Shown here: one piece after another, positions 17,894 through 25,531 of the stretch
Position numbering within the stretch: the stretch's first letter is position 1
How the letters are laid out: each line of letters opens with the position of its first letter
Assembly: GCF_900103585.1 (NCBI RefSeq)
Contig: NZ_FNHV01000035.1
Coordinates: 1-64,000, forward strand
DNA length: 64,000 nt
DNA from: Streptomyces sp. cf386
GTDB taxonomy: Bacteria > Actinomycetota > Actinomycetes > Streptomycetales > Streptomycetaceae
Direction: 5' to 3'
Notes under the pieces: model-generated
The model's input: only the letters and a program-made list of their open reading frames with translations
Told to the model about the DNA's origin: nothing
The model's database searches: none
Translations under genes and position numbers: made by a program

Positions 17894-18676
17894 TCAGGCG
17901 CCGGCGCCACCGTCGACCGGGATGATCGCGCCGGTCACATACGAGGCCCGATCGCTGAGCAGCCACGCGGCCGCCTCGGCGACCTGCTGAGGCTCGGCCA
18001 TCCGGCCGAGGGGGATCGTTGCGGTCAACTGCTCGACGATGCCAGGAGTAGCCGCTTCCCAGGCATCGATCATCTCGGTGGCGGTGCCGCCGGGGGTGAT
18101 GCCGTTCACTCGGATTCCCTGAGGGCCCCAGGTCACGGCCGCGGTCTCGGTGATGCTGTTGAGCGCGCGCTTCATGGCGCCGTATGCGGGCAGGGCGGGG
18201 TTCGCTCGGCGGCTGCCGATGCTGGAGGTGTTGACGATCGCCCCGCCAGCGCCCCGTCGCATGAGTGCGGCCTCGGCGGTCATGGCGGTCCAGTGCGAGC
18301 GGAAGTTCACGGCGAACTGCTCGTCGAGGTCCTCGTCGCTCGTGGTGTCGAGCGGGCCGGGCTGCTGGATCGTCGCGCCGTTGTTGAAGGCGCCGTCAAG
18401 CCGTCCGTGCAGCTCTTCAACGTGGTCGACCGCCGCGCGGATGCTCGCACGGTCGGCGAGATCCAGGGTGACGGCGTCTGCGACCCCTCCGTCGGCGCGG
18501 ACCTCGGTGACGATGCGGTCGAGGGCGTCCGTGCTGCGGGCGGCGAGCACGACGGCTGCGCCCTCGGAGGCGAAGAGTCGGGCCGCTGCCGCCCCGATGC
18601 CGCGGCTGGCGCCGGTGATGAGCACGACCTTGCCGGTGAGCAGGCCGATGGGTGCGGTGTCGTGGTTGTTCGTCAT
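17894..18676 (-). CDS. SDR-family oxidoreductase
   Basis: This 260-residue classical SDR has VVLITGASRGIGAAAARLFA for NAD(P) binding, FNNGATIQ (the NNAG-like strand), the Ser in NTSSIGSRRANPALP, and YGAMKRAL with the catalytic Tyr and Lys. The end IIPVDGGAGA is typical. It diverges from an MmyB-type XRE regulator with about 87 bp between starts. That is a recurrent pairing in Streptomyces in which the regulator controls the SDR. The substrate is unknown. Confidence 0.93.
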   Translation of the reverse strand: MTNNHDTAPIGLLTGKVVLITGASRGIGAAAARLFASEGAAVVLAARSTDALDRIVTEVRADGGVADAVTLDLADRASIRAAVDHVEELHGRLDGAFNNGATIQQPGPLDTTSDEDLDEQFAVNFRSHWTAMTAEAALMRRGAGGAIVNTSSIGSRRANPALPAYGAMKRALNSITETAAVTWGPQGIRVNGITPGGTATEMIDAWEAATPGIVEQLTATIPLGRMAEPQQVAEAAAWLLSDRASYVTGAIIPVDGGAGA

Positions 18677-18763
18677 GACGGCAGTGTCGGGTCGACCTCC
18701 AGGCCGGATGCAGGCACAGGCTGTACCAGGATCCGTCGCCACGCGGCGTGCAGACTTGGGGGT

Positions 18764-19615
18764 ATGAACAAGCAGGAGCTCGGGGCGTTCCTCCGTAGCC
18801 GTCGCGAGCGGATCCGACCAGGGGACGTCGGCCTCCCCTCCGGACCGCGACGCCGGACGCCGGGTCTGCGCCGTGAGGAGGCCGCGGTCCTGGCGCACAT
18901 CTCCACGGAGTACTACGTCCGGCTCGAACAGGGCAGAGCACCGCGGCCGTCGGGCGAGGTCCTCGCCGGGATCGTGGGCGCGCTACGCCTCACCGATGCC
19001 GAGTCCGACCACCTGCACGTCCTCGCGGGTACCGCGCCGACCCGTAACCGGCTGCATCGGCGCGACGTCCGCCCGAGCATCCTCGCGCTCCTCGAACGGC
19101 TGCCGCAGACGGCGGCCTTCGTGACGTCAGCCGCGTTCGAGGTGCTCGCGTGGAACGGCCTCGCGGCCGCACTCATGGAGGACTTCGCTCGGCTCGCCCC
19201 TGAAGACCGCAATCTCGCGCGCCGGGCATTCCTCGGGCCGACGCGACCTGGCACGACGCTGTACGGGCTCTCCGACGCCGCCGAGTTCCGGCACCACGTC
19301 GTCATGGAACTCCGATCCACCCTCGCCCGCTATCCGACGGATCCCGCGGTGACCGGCCTCATCGACGAACTCCGCGACACCAGCCCCGACTTCGCCCGGC
19401 TCTGGGAGCGGCACGACGTACAGGCCGCGCCGACGCTCACGAAGACCTTCCGCCACCCGGTCGTCGGGGAGATCACCGTCGACTGCGACAGACTCACGCT
19501 CACAGACCGCGACCAGCACCTCGTGCTCTACAGCGCGCCTCCGGGATCCCCTGGCGCCGAGGCTCTGGCTCTTCTGGACGTGCTTGGCGCCGAAGCCGTT
19601 GACTACCTGCGATAG
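18764..19615 (+). CDS. XRE/MmyB-type transcriptional regulator
   Basis: This 283-residue regulator has an XRE helix-turn-helix (LRREEAAVLAHISTEYYVRL) followed by an MmyB-like ligand-binding region (AFEVLAWNGLAAALMEDF; the C-terminus HLVLYSAPPGSPGAEALALL). MmyB domains resemble PAS folds and may bind fatty-acid-like ligands. A GGGGGT lies directly before the ATG with short spacing. It is divergent from the SDR at 17894-18676, its likely target. Confidence 0.92.
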   Translation: MNKQELGAFLRSRRERIRPGDVGLPSGPRRRTPGLRREEAAVLAHISTEYYVRLEQGRAPRPSGEVLAGIVGALRLTDAESDHLHVLAGTAPTRNRLHRRDVRPSILALLERLPQTAAFVTSAAFEVLAWNGLAAALMEDFARLAPEDRNLARRAFLGPTRPGTTLYGLSDAAEFRHHVVMELRSTLARYPTDPAVTGLIDELRDTSPDFARLWERHDVQAAPTLTKTFRHPVVGEITVDCDRLTLTDRDQHLVLYSAPPGSPGAEALALLDVLGAEAVDYLR

Positions 19616-19669
19616 CGACGCGGATAGTCACAGCGAGCGCGGCTGTCGACAGAACAGAGCTGACTTTTC

Positions 19670-20398
19670 GTGACCCACTGTGCCGACATACCCAAACCTA
19701 TCGGCTCACGGGACGATGAATTCCCGTTCCCCTACGAGCGCAGCTGCGCAGCGTCTCTCCACGAGCTGCAGAGCGTCGACGAGTTCCGCGTGACGAAGGC
19801 GGAATTCGGCAAGCTGTCCAAGCTGATGCAGAATCCTGTGCCGGTGTTCGGCTCACTCGCCGAGCGGCACGATCTGCCCTTGAGTGACAAGGTCCGGGGG
19901 TACTACTTCCGGCACAAGGAGGTCGCGGCTTCGTGGCGTCCGCTGGATGAGAACTCGGAGATGGTCGGCGAGTTCCGGCTGTCGCATGTGCTGACTGCCG
20001 TGACGCAGAACCACATGGACGACGTCTACGACGGGGACGACGTCGAAGAGCGTGCGCTCTACGGCGAGTTGCGGGTCTTCGACGACACCCCCCGGACCGG
20101 CACGGGCCGTATGGCCGCCCTGCGCGCGACCCCCGGTGCGAGCGACCCGGAGATCTGGTTCCACGACCTGCGCGACGGTGCCCTGCGCATGGACCTCGAT
20201 TACCCGGGCTATCTGGAGAAACTCCTGATCACCAAGGGCGTCATCGGCTGGCAGTACCTCTACTGCCGGCCGGAGGACTGCGGCATGGGGTTCATCCCGA
20301 TCGTGGACGGACTGAAGGAAATGCTCGACGTCTTTCCCCGCCTCTTCCCCGCCTACGACTACACAGACCTTCAGGTCCGTCTGAAGGACCGCCTGTGA
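19670..20398 (+). CDS. Hypothetical protein
   Basis: This 242-residue soluble protein has no family I recognise. It is acidic and rich in Asp and Glu, with no signal peptide or membrane segment. Distinct stretches are LPLSDKVRGYYFRHKEVAAS, EFRLSHVLTAVTQNHMDDVY and LLITKGVIGWQYLYCRPED. The even composition and third-codon GC bias support coding. The GTG start at 19670 has no strong ribosome-binding site, so a later start is possible. It stands alone between the XRE gene and a decayed hydrolase on the other strand. Confidence 0.65.
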   Translation: MTHCADIPKPIGSRDDEFPFPYERSCAASLHELQSVDEFRVTKAEFGKLSKLMQNPVPVFGSLAERHDLPLSDKVRGYYFRHKEVAASWRPLDENSEMVGEFRLSHVLTAVTQNHMDDVYDGDDVEERALYGELRVFDDTPRTGTGRMAALRATPGASDPEIWFHDLRDGALRMDLDYPGYLEKLLITKGVIGWQYLYCRPEDCGMGFIPIVDGLKEMLDVFPRLFPAYDYTDLQVRLKDRL

Positions 20399-20450
20399 TC
20401 CGCAACGTCGTGCGTGAAACCGATGCCGGGGGCGCGCCAGGCCGTGGTCA

Positions 20451-21113
20451 TCACAGTCCTTTGAAGAAGTGTGAGGTCGCGACAAGCACTGTGTGTTCCC
20501 CGGCGCCGATCACCCCGTCGACCCGCAGCCGGTCGTACGCGGCGAACACCGTCACACTGCTGCGCTCCCAGACGTGACCTCGGTCGCAGAGCCTGGCGAA
20601 CCACTCGTCCGCCTCGCCTGGGGAGACCACCACCGCGGTGCCGCCGGAAAGGGTCGCCGCACGCTGGGCCTGGACGGTCGTGATGTGGCCGGCGATCGAG
20701 TACAACCGGCCGGTGTCACCGGGGAAGTGGCGGCCAGCAGGGTCATCATCTCGGGGTTGAGGAGCACCGGCGCGGACAGGGTGCGCGAGAGCACTCCGCT
20801 GTCGAGCGACGAGGAGCCGGTCGGCGTCGGCCGAGTCCGCCGGTCCGTCGGCGGCTCGATAGCGCAGATACGACAGCCAGTCACATGCCGGCGGCCGCGC
20901 CCCGAAGGACGCCGGCAGCGGCGCCCTCACCCGTACCAGCGTCTCGGTCGCTCCGCCGACGGGACTCGTCGACGCCACGGCCGTCTCGGTCCGCGCGGCC
21001 TCGCCCAGGGCGTCCGGGGCGGCCCCGGACAAGGCCCCGACGGTCAGCAGCACCGCCGGCGCGGCGCTCCGCAGCACCCTCAGGGTCTTTCCTCTGCTGC
21101 GACTCGTGTTCAT
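20451..21113 (-). pseudogene. Secreted alpha/beta-hydrolase-like gene with central deletion and fused tail
   Basis: The N-terminus carries a signal peptide (SAAPAVLLTVGALSGAAPDA) and then PACDWLSYLRYRAADGPADS, which I associate with a Streptomyces exported alpha/beta hydrolase of several hundred residues. Instead of the nucleophile-elbow region, another frame (about 20740-20820) supplies GVLSRTLSAPVLLNPEMMTL, normally found far downstream in that family. The first frame then resumes with TGRLYSIAGHITTVQAQRAA and SSVTVFAAYDRLRVDGVIGA, which does not look like the same protein. This suggests a large internal deletion, frame loss and junction with foreign sequence. The open frame may be translated by chance, but the hydrolase cannot work. 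Confidence 0.6.
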
Positions 21114-21244
21114 CCTGGGACGGTAGGACCGCGAAACCGGCCCCACCGCCACATGCTCACAACTACGCAGCTCCAGTCGGCGCGTTTGTCACCAGGCACC
21201 AACTCCCCCTGTTCCAGTCCAAGTTGCGGCCCGTTCTTCGTCGC

Positions 21245-22036
21245 TCAGTCCCGGTAGTCAGGAGCGATGCGCTCGACCAGCCGGAGCAGTGCCGCCCACG
21301 CGAGGTCGTGGGCTTGGTCGTCCTGGAGGTCGGAGCCGGCGTCCTCGCCGGAGAGTTGGCGGGCGGTGAGTTCGCAGACGTCGGCGTGGGGCGTGACGAG
21401 CTTCGTGCCGCCGGCCGTGGCCGTGGTCTGGATCTCACACGCCTTGTCCAGGTAGTACATGCGCAGGAAGGCTTGGGCGGGGGTCTGACCGACGGTCAGC
21501 AGGCCGTGGTTGCGCAGGATCATCGCCGGGTGGCCGGCGAGGTCGGCGACGAGTCGTTGTTGTTCGGCGAGGTTGAGGGCGACGCCTTCGTAGGCGTGGT
21601 AGCCGAGCCTGCCGTAGAACTCCATGGAGATCTGGTTGAGCGGGAGGAGGCCGTGTTCCTGAGCCGCGACGGCGCAGCCGGCCTTGGTGTGGGTGTGCAG
21701 GACACAGTGGGCGTCCGGCCGGGCGGCGTGGATGGCACTGTGGATGACGAACCCGGCGGGGTTGACGGGGTAGGGGCTGTCCTCGACCGGCCGGCCGGTC
21801 AGGTCGATCTTGACGAGGTTCGATGCGGTGATCTCCTCGAACAGCATGCCGTACGGGTTGATCAGGAAGTGGTGCTCCGGCCCGGGGAGCCGGGCGGAGA
21901 TGTGCGTGAAGATCAGATCGGTCATCCGGTAGTGCGCCACCAGGCGGTAGACCGCGGCGAGTTCACGGCGCAGCCGCAGTTCCTCGTCGGACATGGTCTT
22001 GGCGGCCTGGTCGGCGCGGAGTGCCGGAGCGGACAT
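21245..22036 (-). CDS. Class II aldolase/adducin family protein
   Basis: This 263-residue enzyme of the fuculose-phosphate aldolase/adducin family uses zinc and cleaves or decarboxylates hydroxy-acid or sugar-phosphate substrates. Zinc ligands appear in AHCVLHTHTKAGCAVAAQE and the later ILRNHGLLTVGQTPAQAF. The substrate loop LINPYGMLFEEITASNLVKI is clear. It lies 69 bp after the sodium:solute symporter gene on the same strand, so importer and aldolase are likely co-transcribed. The divergent PucR regulator is the probable controller. The substrate is presumably whatever the symporter takes up. Confidence 0.9.
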   Translation of the reverse strand: MSAPALRADQAAKTMSDEELRLRRELAAVYRLVAHYRMTDLIFTHISARLPGPEHHFLINPYGMLFEEITASNLVKIDLTGRPVEDSPYPVNPAGFVIHSAIHAARPDAHCVLHTHTKAGCAVAAQEHGLLPLNQISMEFYGRLGYHAYEGVALNLAEQQRLVADLAGHPAMILRNHGLLTVGQTPAQAFLRMYYLDKACEIQTTATAGGTKLVTPHADVCELTARQLSGEDAGSDLQDDQAHDLAWAALLRLVERIAPDYRD

Positions 22037-22105
22037 GGGGTGACTCCTTCTGTGTGGGGGGGAAGCGGGCCGAAAGTCGCTCGGGCGGCGGGAACGGATG
22101 CGGGG

Positions 22106-23575
22106 TCAGGCCGCGGTGAGTTCGTAGGCAGGGGTCGGCTCGCCTGCCAGACGGCGGCGCCACGCCTCGACGACCGCTTCCTCGGTCGGCTCGGTCACAA
22201 GGCTGACGGTCACATAGGCGACGAGGCCGGCGAGCAGGCCGTAGTAGATCGGCTCGTCGGCCAGGAGCCCATGGGTCACCATCAGAGTGATCACTGTGGC
22301 GCCGCCCGCGATCATCGAGGCCAGGGCACCCTGCAGGTTTCCGCGTCTCCAGACGAGGCCGCCGAGGATGGGGACCAGCAGGCCGCCGACGAGCAGGTTG
22401 TACGCGACGGTGAGGGCTGCGAGCACATCGCCCAGCGCACAGGCGATGACCATGGACGCCACACCGAGCATGGCGATGGCGAGCCGGTTCTCGCGGACCT
22501 CGTCGTGCTCGTCCGGGGCGGCGGCCGCCTCGGTGGCGTGCCGGCCCCGGTGGCGCAGCCGGGCCCAGACGTCGTTGTTGGCCACGGTCGCGGAGGCGAT
22601 CAGGGCACCGCTGGCGGTGGACATCATGGCGGACAGGGCGGCGGCCAGGACCAGGCCCTTGACCCCGACGGGCAGGGCCCGCTCGACGATGGTGGCGAAC
22701 GCCTGGTCGGGACTGCCGAGGCGCGGATAGAGCACCTTGGTGGCCATGCCGATGACGGCTCCGGCCAGGGCGTAGACGAGACAGTAGACGCCGGCGACGG
22801 TCCCGCCCCAGGCGGCGACCTTGTCGGTGCGGGCGGTGAAGACCCGCTGCCAGATGTCCTGCCCGATGAGCATGCCGAAGGTGTAGATCAGCACGTAGGT
22901 GAAGATCGTCTGCCAGCCGATGGACGTCGGCGAGAAATAGCCGTCCGGCAGCCGGTCGGCCATGACGGAGAAGCCGCCCGCCTTGACGACCGCGATGGGC
23001 AGCAGCAGGACGAGCACGCCCACGCTCTTGATCACGAACTGCACCATGTCGGTGAGCGTGATGGACCACATGCCACCGAGCACGGAGTAGCCCACGACAA
23101 TCGTGCCTCCGAAGACGATCGCGGCCCAGCGTGGTACGTCGAACAGCACGTCGAAGACGCTGGCGTAGGCGATCGTGGAGGTGACGACCAGCATGAGGGT
23201 GTAGATCCACATCACGACACCGGAGATGACGCCGGCGGCGCTGCCGTATCGCAGGGAGAGCATCTCGGCGACGGTGTAGACGCGCAGCCGGGCGATCCGG
23301 GCGGAGAAGAAGATGCTCAGGGCCAGTAGCCCGAGTCCGATGGCGAAGACCATTGCGGCGCCGGAGATGCCGTACATGTAGCCCAGGCGCACGCCGCCGA
23401 TCGTGGACGCACCGCCGAGGACGACGGCTGCCATGGTGCCGGTGTACATGAGCGGGCCCAGCCGCCGTCCGGCGACCAGGAAGTCGCTCTTGGAGGCGGC
23501 CCGCCTTTTGCCCCACCAGCCGACGCCGACGATGCCCAGCAAATATCCGATCATGACGACGTAGTCGACGGCCAT
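22106..23575 (-). CDS. Sodium:solute symporter (SSS) family protein
   Basis: This 489-residue integral membrane transporter of the SSS family uses the sodium gradient to import a small solute. About 13 hydrophobic segments can be counted, starting with VVMIGYLLGIVGVGWW. Family landmarks are FLVAGRRLGPLMYTGTMAA near the N-terminus and ALSAMMSTASGALIASATV in the middle, the latter the usual sodium-site helix. GGAGG lies 7 nt before the ATG at 23575. It is the first gene of a likely two-gene operon with the class II aldolase and is divergent from PucR. Confidence 0.93.
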   Translation of the reverse strand: MAVDYVVMIGYLLGIVGVGWWGKRRAASKSDFLVAGRRLGPLMYTGTMAAVVLGGASTIGGVRLGYMYGISGAAMVFAIGLGLLALSIFFSARIARLRVYTVAEMLSLRYGSAAGVISGVVMWIYTLMLVVTSTIAYASVFDVLFDVPRWAAIVFGGTIVVGYSVLGGMWSITLTDMVQFVIKSVGVLVLLLPIAVVKAGGFSVMADRLPDGYFSPTSIGWQTIFTYVLIYTFGMLIGQDIWQRVFTARTDKVAAWGGTVAGVYCLVYALAGAVIGMATKVLYPRLGSPDQAFATIVERALPVGVKGLVLAAALSAMMSTASGALIASATVANNDVWARLRHRGRHATEAAAAPDEHDEVRENRLAIAMLGVASMVIACALGDVLAALTVAYNLLVGGLLVPILGGLVWRRGNLQGALASMIAGGATVITLMVTHGLLADEPIYYGLLAGLVAYVTVSLVTEPTEEAVVEAWRRRLAGEPTPAYELTAA

Positions 23576-23830
23576 CAGGTCCTCCGATTCGCTGCGGCCC
23601 GCGCCTGGTGCGCCGGACCGCCGAGTGGGTGCGGTTGAGGGGGGGGACAGCGGCTGCGCGCCAGGCACGAAAGGGGGGACGGCACGCCGCAGCGCTGATG
23701 AAAGGGGAGAGTGCATGGCTGCTGGGGCGGGGGTGGTGCCCTGTGGGTGCAGCGCTGCCAGGGCCGGGGAGTGCCCTGCTGGTCATGTGACCGTATCGGC
23801 TGTTCGCACTGGCGTTGAAGTGCAGGGTTT

Positions 23831-23856
23831 ATCCAATATGGATCCATCCGTTGGAT
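23831..23856. promoter_or_regulatory. Nested inverted repeats in PucR/symporter intergenic region
   Basis: The perfect palindrome ATGGATCCAT (23838-23847) lies inside an outer dyad ATCCAA-N14-TTGGAT (23831-23836 and 23851-23856). The repeat sits about 50 bp before the PucR start in a 329-bp divergent spacer that holds no gene. It is a reasonable operator for PucR or for joint control of both transcripts. Confidence 0.45.
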
Positions 23857-23904
23857 GAATCCGGCACTCCTGCGGGCGCTTCCGAGTTGGGAGGATCTCT
23901 CCTC

Positions 23905-25506
23905 ATGAGCGAGTCCGTTCAACCGTCCGTCGCCCTCAGCGTGCTGCTCGCCAGCCCCGGGCTCGGCCTGAGCCAGGTCGCCGGGCCGGCCGAGGACCGC
24001 CTCATCGGCACGGTCGGCACCACCGAGATCGAAGACCCCACTCCCTATCTCGTCGGCGGTGAACTCCTCCTGACCGCGGGGGTCCGTCTCCCGCAGGACG
24101 CGGAGGGCATCGATACCTACGTCGCACGCGTCGTCGCCGCCGGAGTGGCCGCACTCGGTTTCGGTGTCGCGCCCGTGCACCAGGAGGTTCCGCCGGAGCT
24201 TGTCGCCGCCTGCGACCACCACGGCCTTCCGCTGCTGCGGCTGCCGCCGGACACACCCTTCGTCGCTGTCGGGCAAGCCACCTACGCCGCCATAGCCGAA
24301 GCCCGCAACCGGGATCTGAGAGAGATCTCCAAGGCGCAGTCGGCTCTCACTTCCGCGGCCGCCCGTCCGGACGCGCTGCAGGCCGTTCTGAGCCAGCTCA
24401 GCATCCACACCGGAGCCTGGGCCGTGCTCTTCGACGCCCAGGGCAACGAACTGTTCAGCGCGGGCCCCCGGCCGTCGGCACCCACCGCGCGACTGCTGTG
24501 CGACCTCGCCGTACGCACCACCACCCGCTCCACTGGAGACCAGGTGAAGGACAGACCCCCACCCCCGGCGGCAGCAGCTCACCACATCGAAGGAGTCCAC
24601 CTCACCGTCCACACCCTGGCCGGCGCGGACAGCACCGCTGCCCCACTGGCCCTCGGTCAGGCCGCCCCCTCGACCCCTACCGCGGTCCACCGCCAGATGA
24701 CCGGCATGGCGACGGTCCTGCTGTCCCTGCTCACCAGCCCCCGCCACGCCCTCAGTACGGAAGCCCGCGGTGTCGGCGCACTCGTACGACTCATGCTCGG
24801 CGCCTCCCCCGCCGAGGTAGCGGCCGCACTCGCCCTCACCGATGAGTCCCCGAGCGACCACTGGATCGTCGTCCATGGGCGCCACACGCCCACGCCCGCA
24901 CGGACCGTTCCCGCTCCCCGGCCCGGCGGAGACCCGGCCCAACTCGCCGCCCTGGCCACCGCACTCGGCACCCCGTACGTGCACATGGACGGCCCTCACC
25001 TGCGGGCGCTGATGCCCAGCACACCCGGAAGGTCACCGAGCGCCCCCGCTCTGGCCGCGGTTCTCGGGTGGGTTCTCGGCTTCAGCGCACCCGTACCCGC
25101 GACGGACCTGCCCCGCGCCGACTCCCAGGCCGAACGGGCTCTGCAGCGTGCGATCGCCGCCGAGGCGCCGGCCGTCGTCCACACCGACGAGGCGCTCAGC
25201 GTTCATGCCCTCATCTCCCCCGCCGACGCCAGAGAGCTGGCCCGTACCCGCTTCGATCCGCTGGCCCGAGCCGGCGCACCGGGCGCCTCGGCCCTCCTTG
25301 AGACCCTGCGGACCTGGCTGACCCTTCATGGCAGTTGGGACCGGACGGCCGCTGCCCTCCAGGTCCACCGCAACACCGTGCGCCACCGCCTCGCGCGGGT
25401 CGCCGAACTCCTCGACGTCGACCTCCAGGACCCGAGCGTCCGCATGGAACTCTGGTTCGCCCTGCACTGGCTGCCTGGCGAGCAGGCGGGAGAAGGCCGG
25501 ACATAG
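23905..25506 (+). CDS. PucR-family transcriptional regulator
   Basis: This 533-residue regulator has an N-terminal PucR ligand domain (PTPYLVGGELLLTAGVRLPQ; ALGFGVAPVHQEVPPEL), a variable central part, and a C-terminal PucR helix-turn-helix (WLTLHGSWDRTAAALQVHRN followed by TVRHRLARVAELLDVDL). PucR proteins respond to metabolites such as purine-degradation products and often control divergent catabolic genes. The ATG at 23905 has GGGAGGA about 10 nt upstream. It diverges from the symporter and aldolase genes. Confidence 0.92.
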   Translation: MSESVQPSVALSVLLASPGLGLSQVAGPAEDRLIGTVGTTEIEDPTPYLVGGELLLTAGVRLPQDAEGIDTYVARVVAAGVAALGFGVAPVHQEVPPELVAACDHHGLPLLRLPPDTPFVAVGQATYAAIAEARNRDLREISKAQSALTSAAARPDALQAVLSQLSIHTGAWAVLFDAQGNELFSAGPRPSAPTARLLCDLAVRTTTRSTGDQVKDRPPPPAAAAHHIEGVHLTVHTLAGADSTAAPLALGQAAPSTPTAVHRQMTGMATVLLSLLTSPRHALSTEARGVGALVRLMLGASPAEVAAALALTDESPSDHWIVVHGRHTPTPARTVPAPRPGGDPAQLAALATALGTPYVHMDGPHLRALMPSTPGRSPSAPALAAVLGWVLGFSAPVPATDLPRADSQAERALQRAIAAEAPAVVHTDEALSVHALISPADARELARTRFDPLARAGAPGASALLETLRTWLTLHGSWDRTAAALQVHRNTVRHRLARVAELLDVDLQDPSVRMELWFALHWLPGEQAGEGRT

Positions 25507-25531
25507 GAGATGAACGGGAGACGATCTCGGT

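Noticed and set aside
20885..23329. An 814-codon plus-strand frame over the aldolase and symporter genes
   Set aside because: It is Gly/Asp/Val-rich shadow sequence. The minus strand encodes clear aldolase and symporter families.
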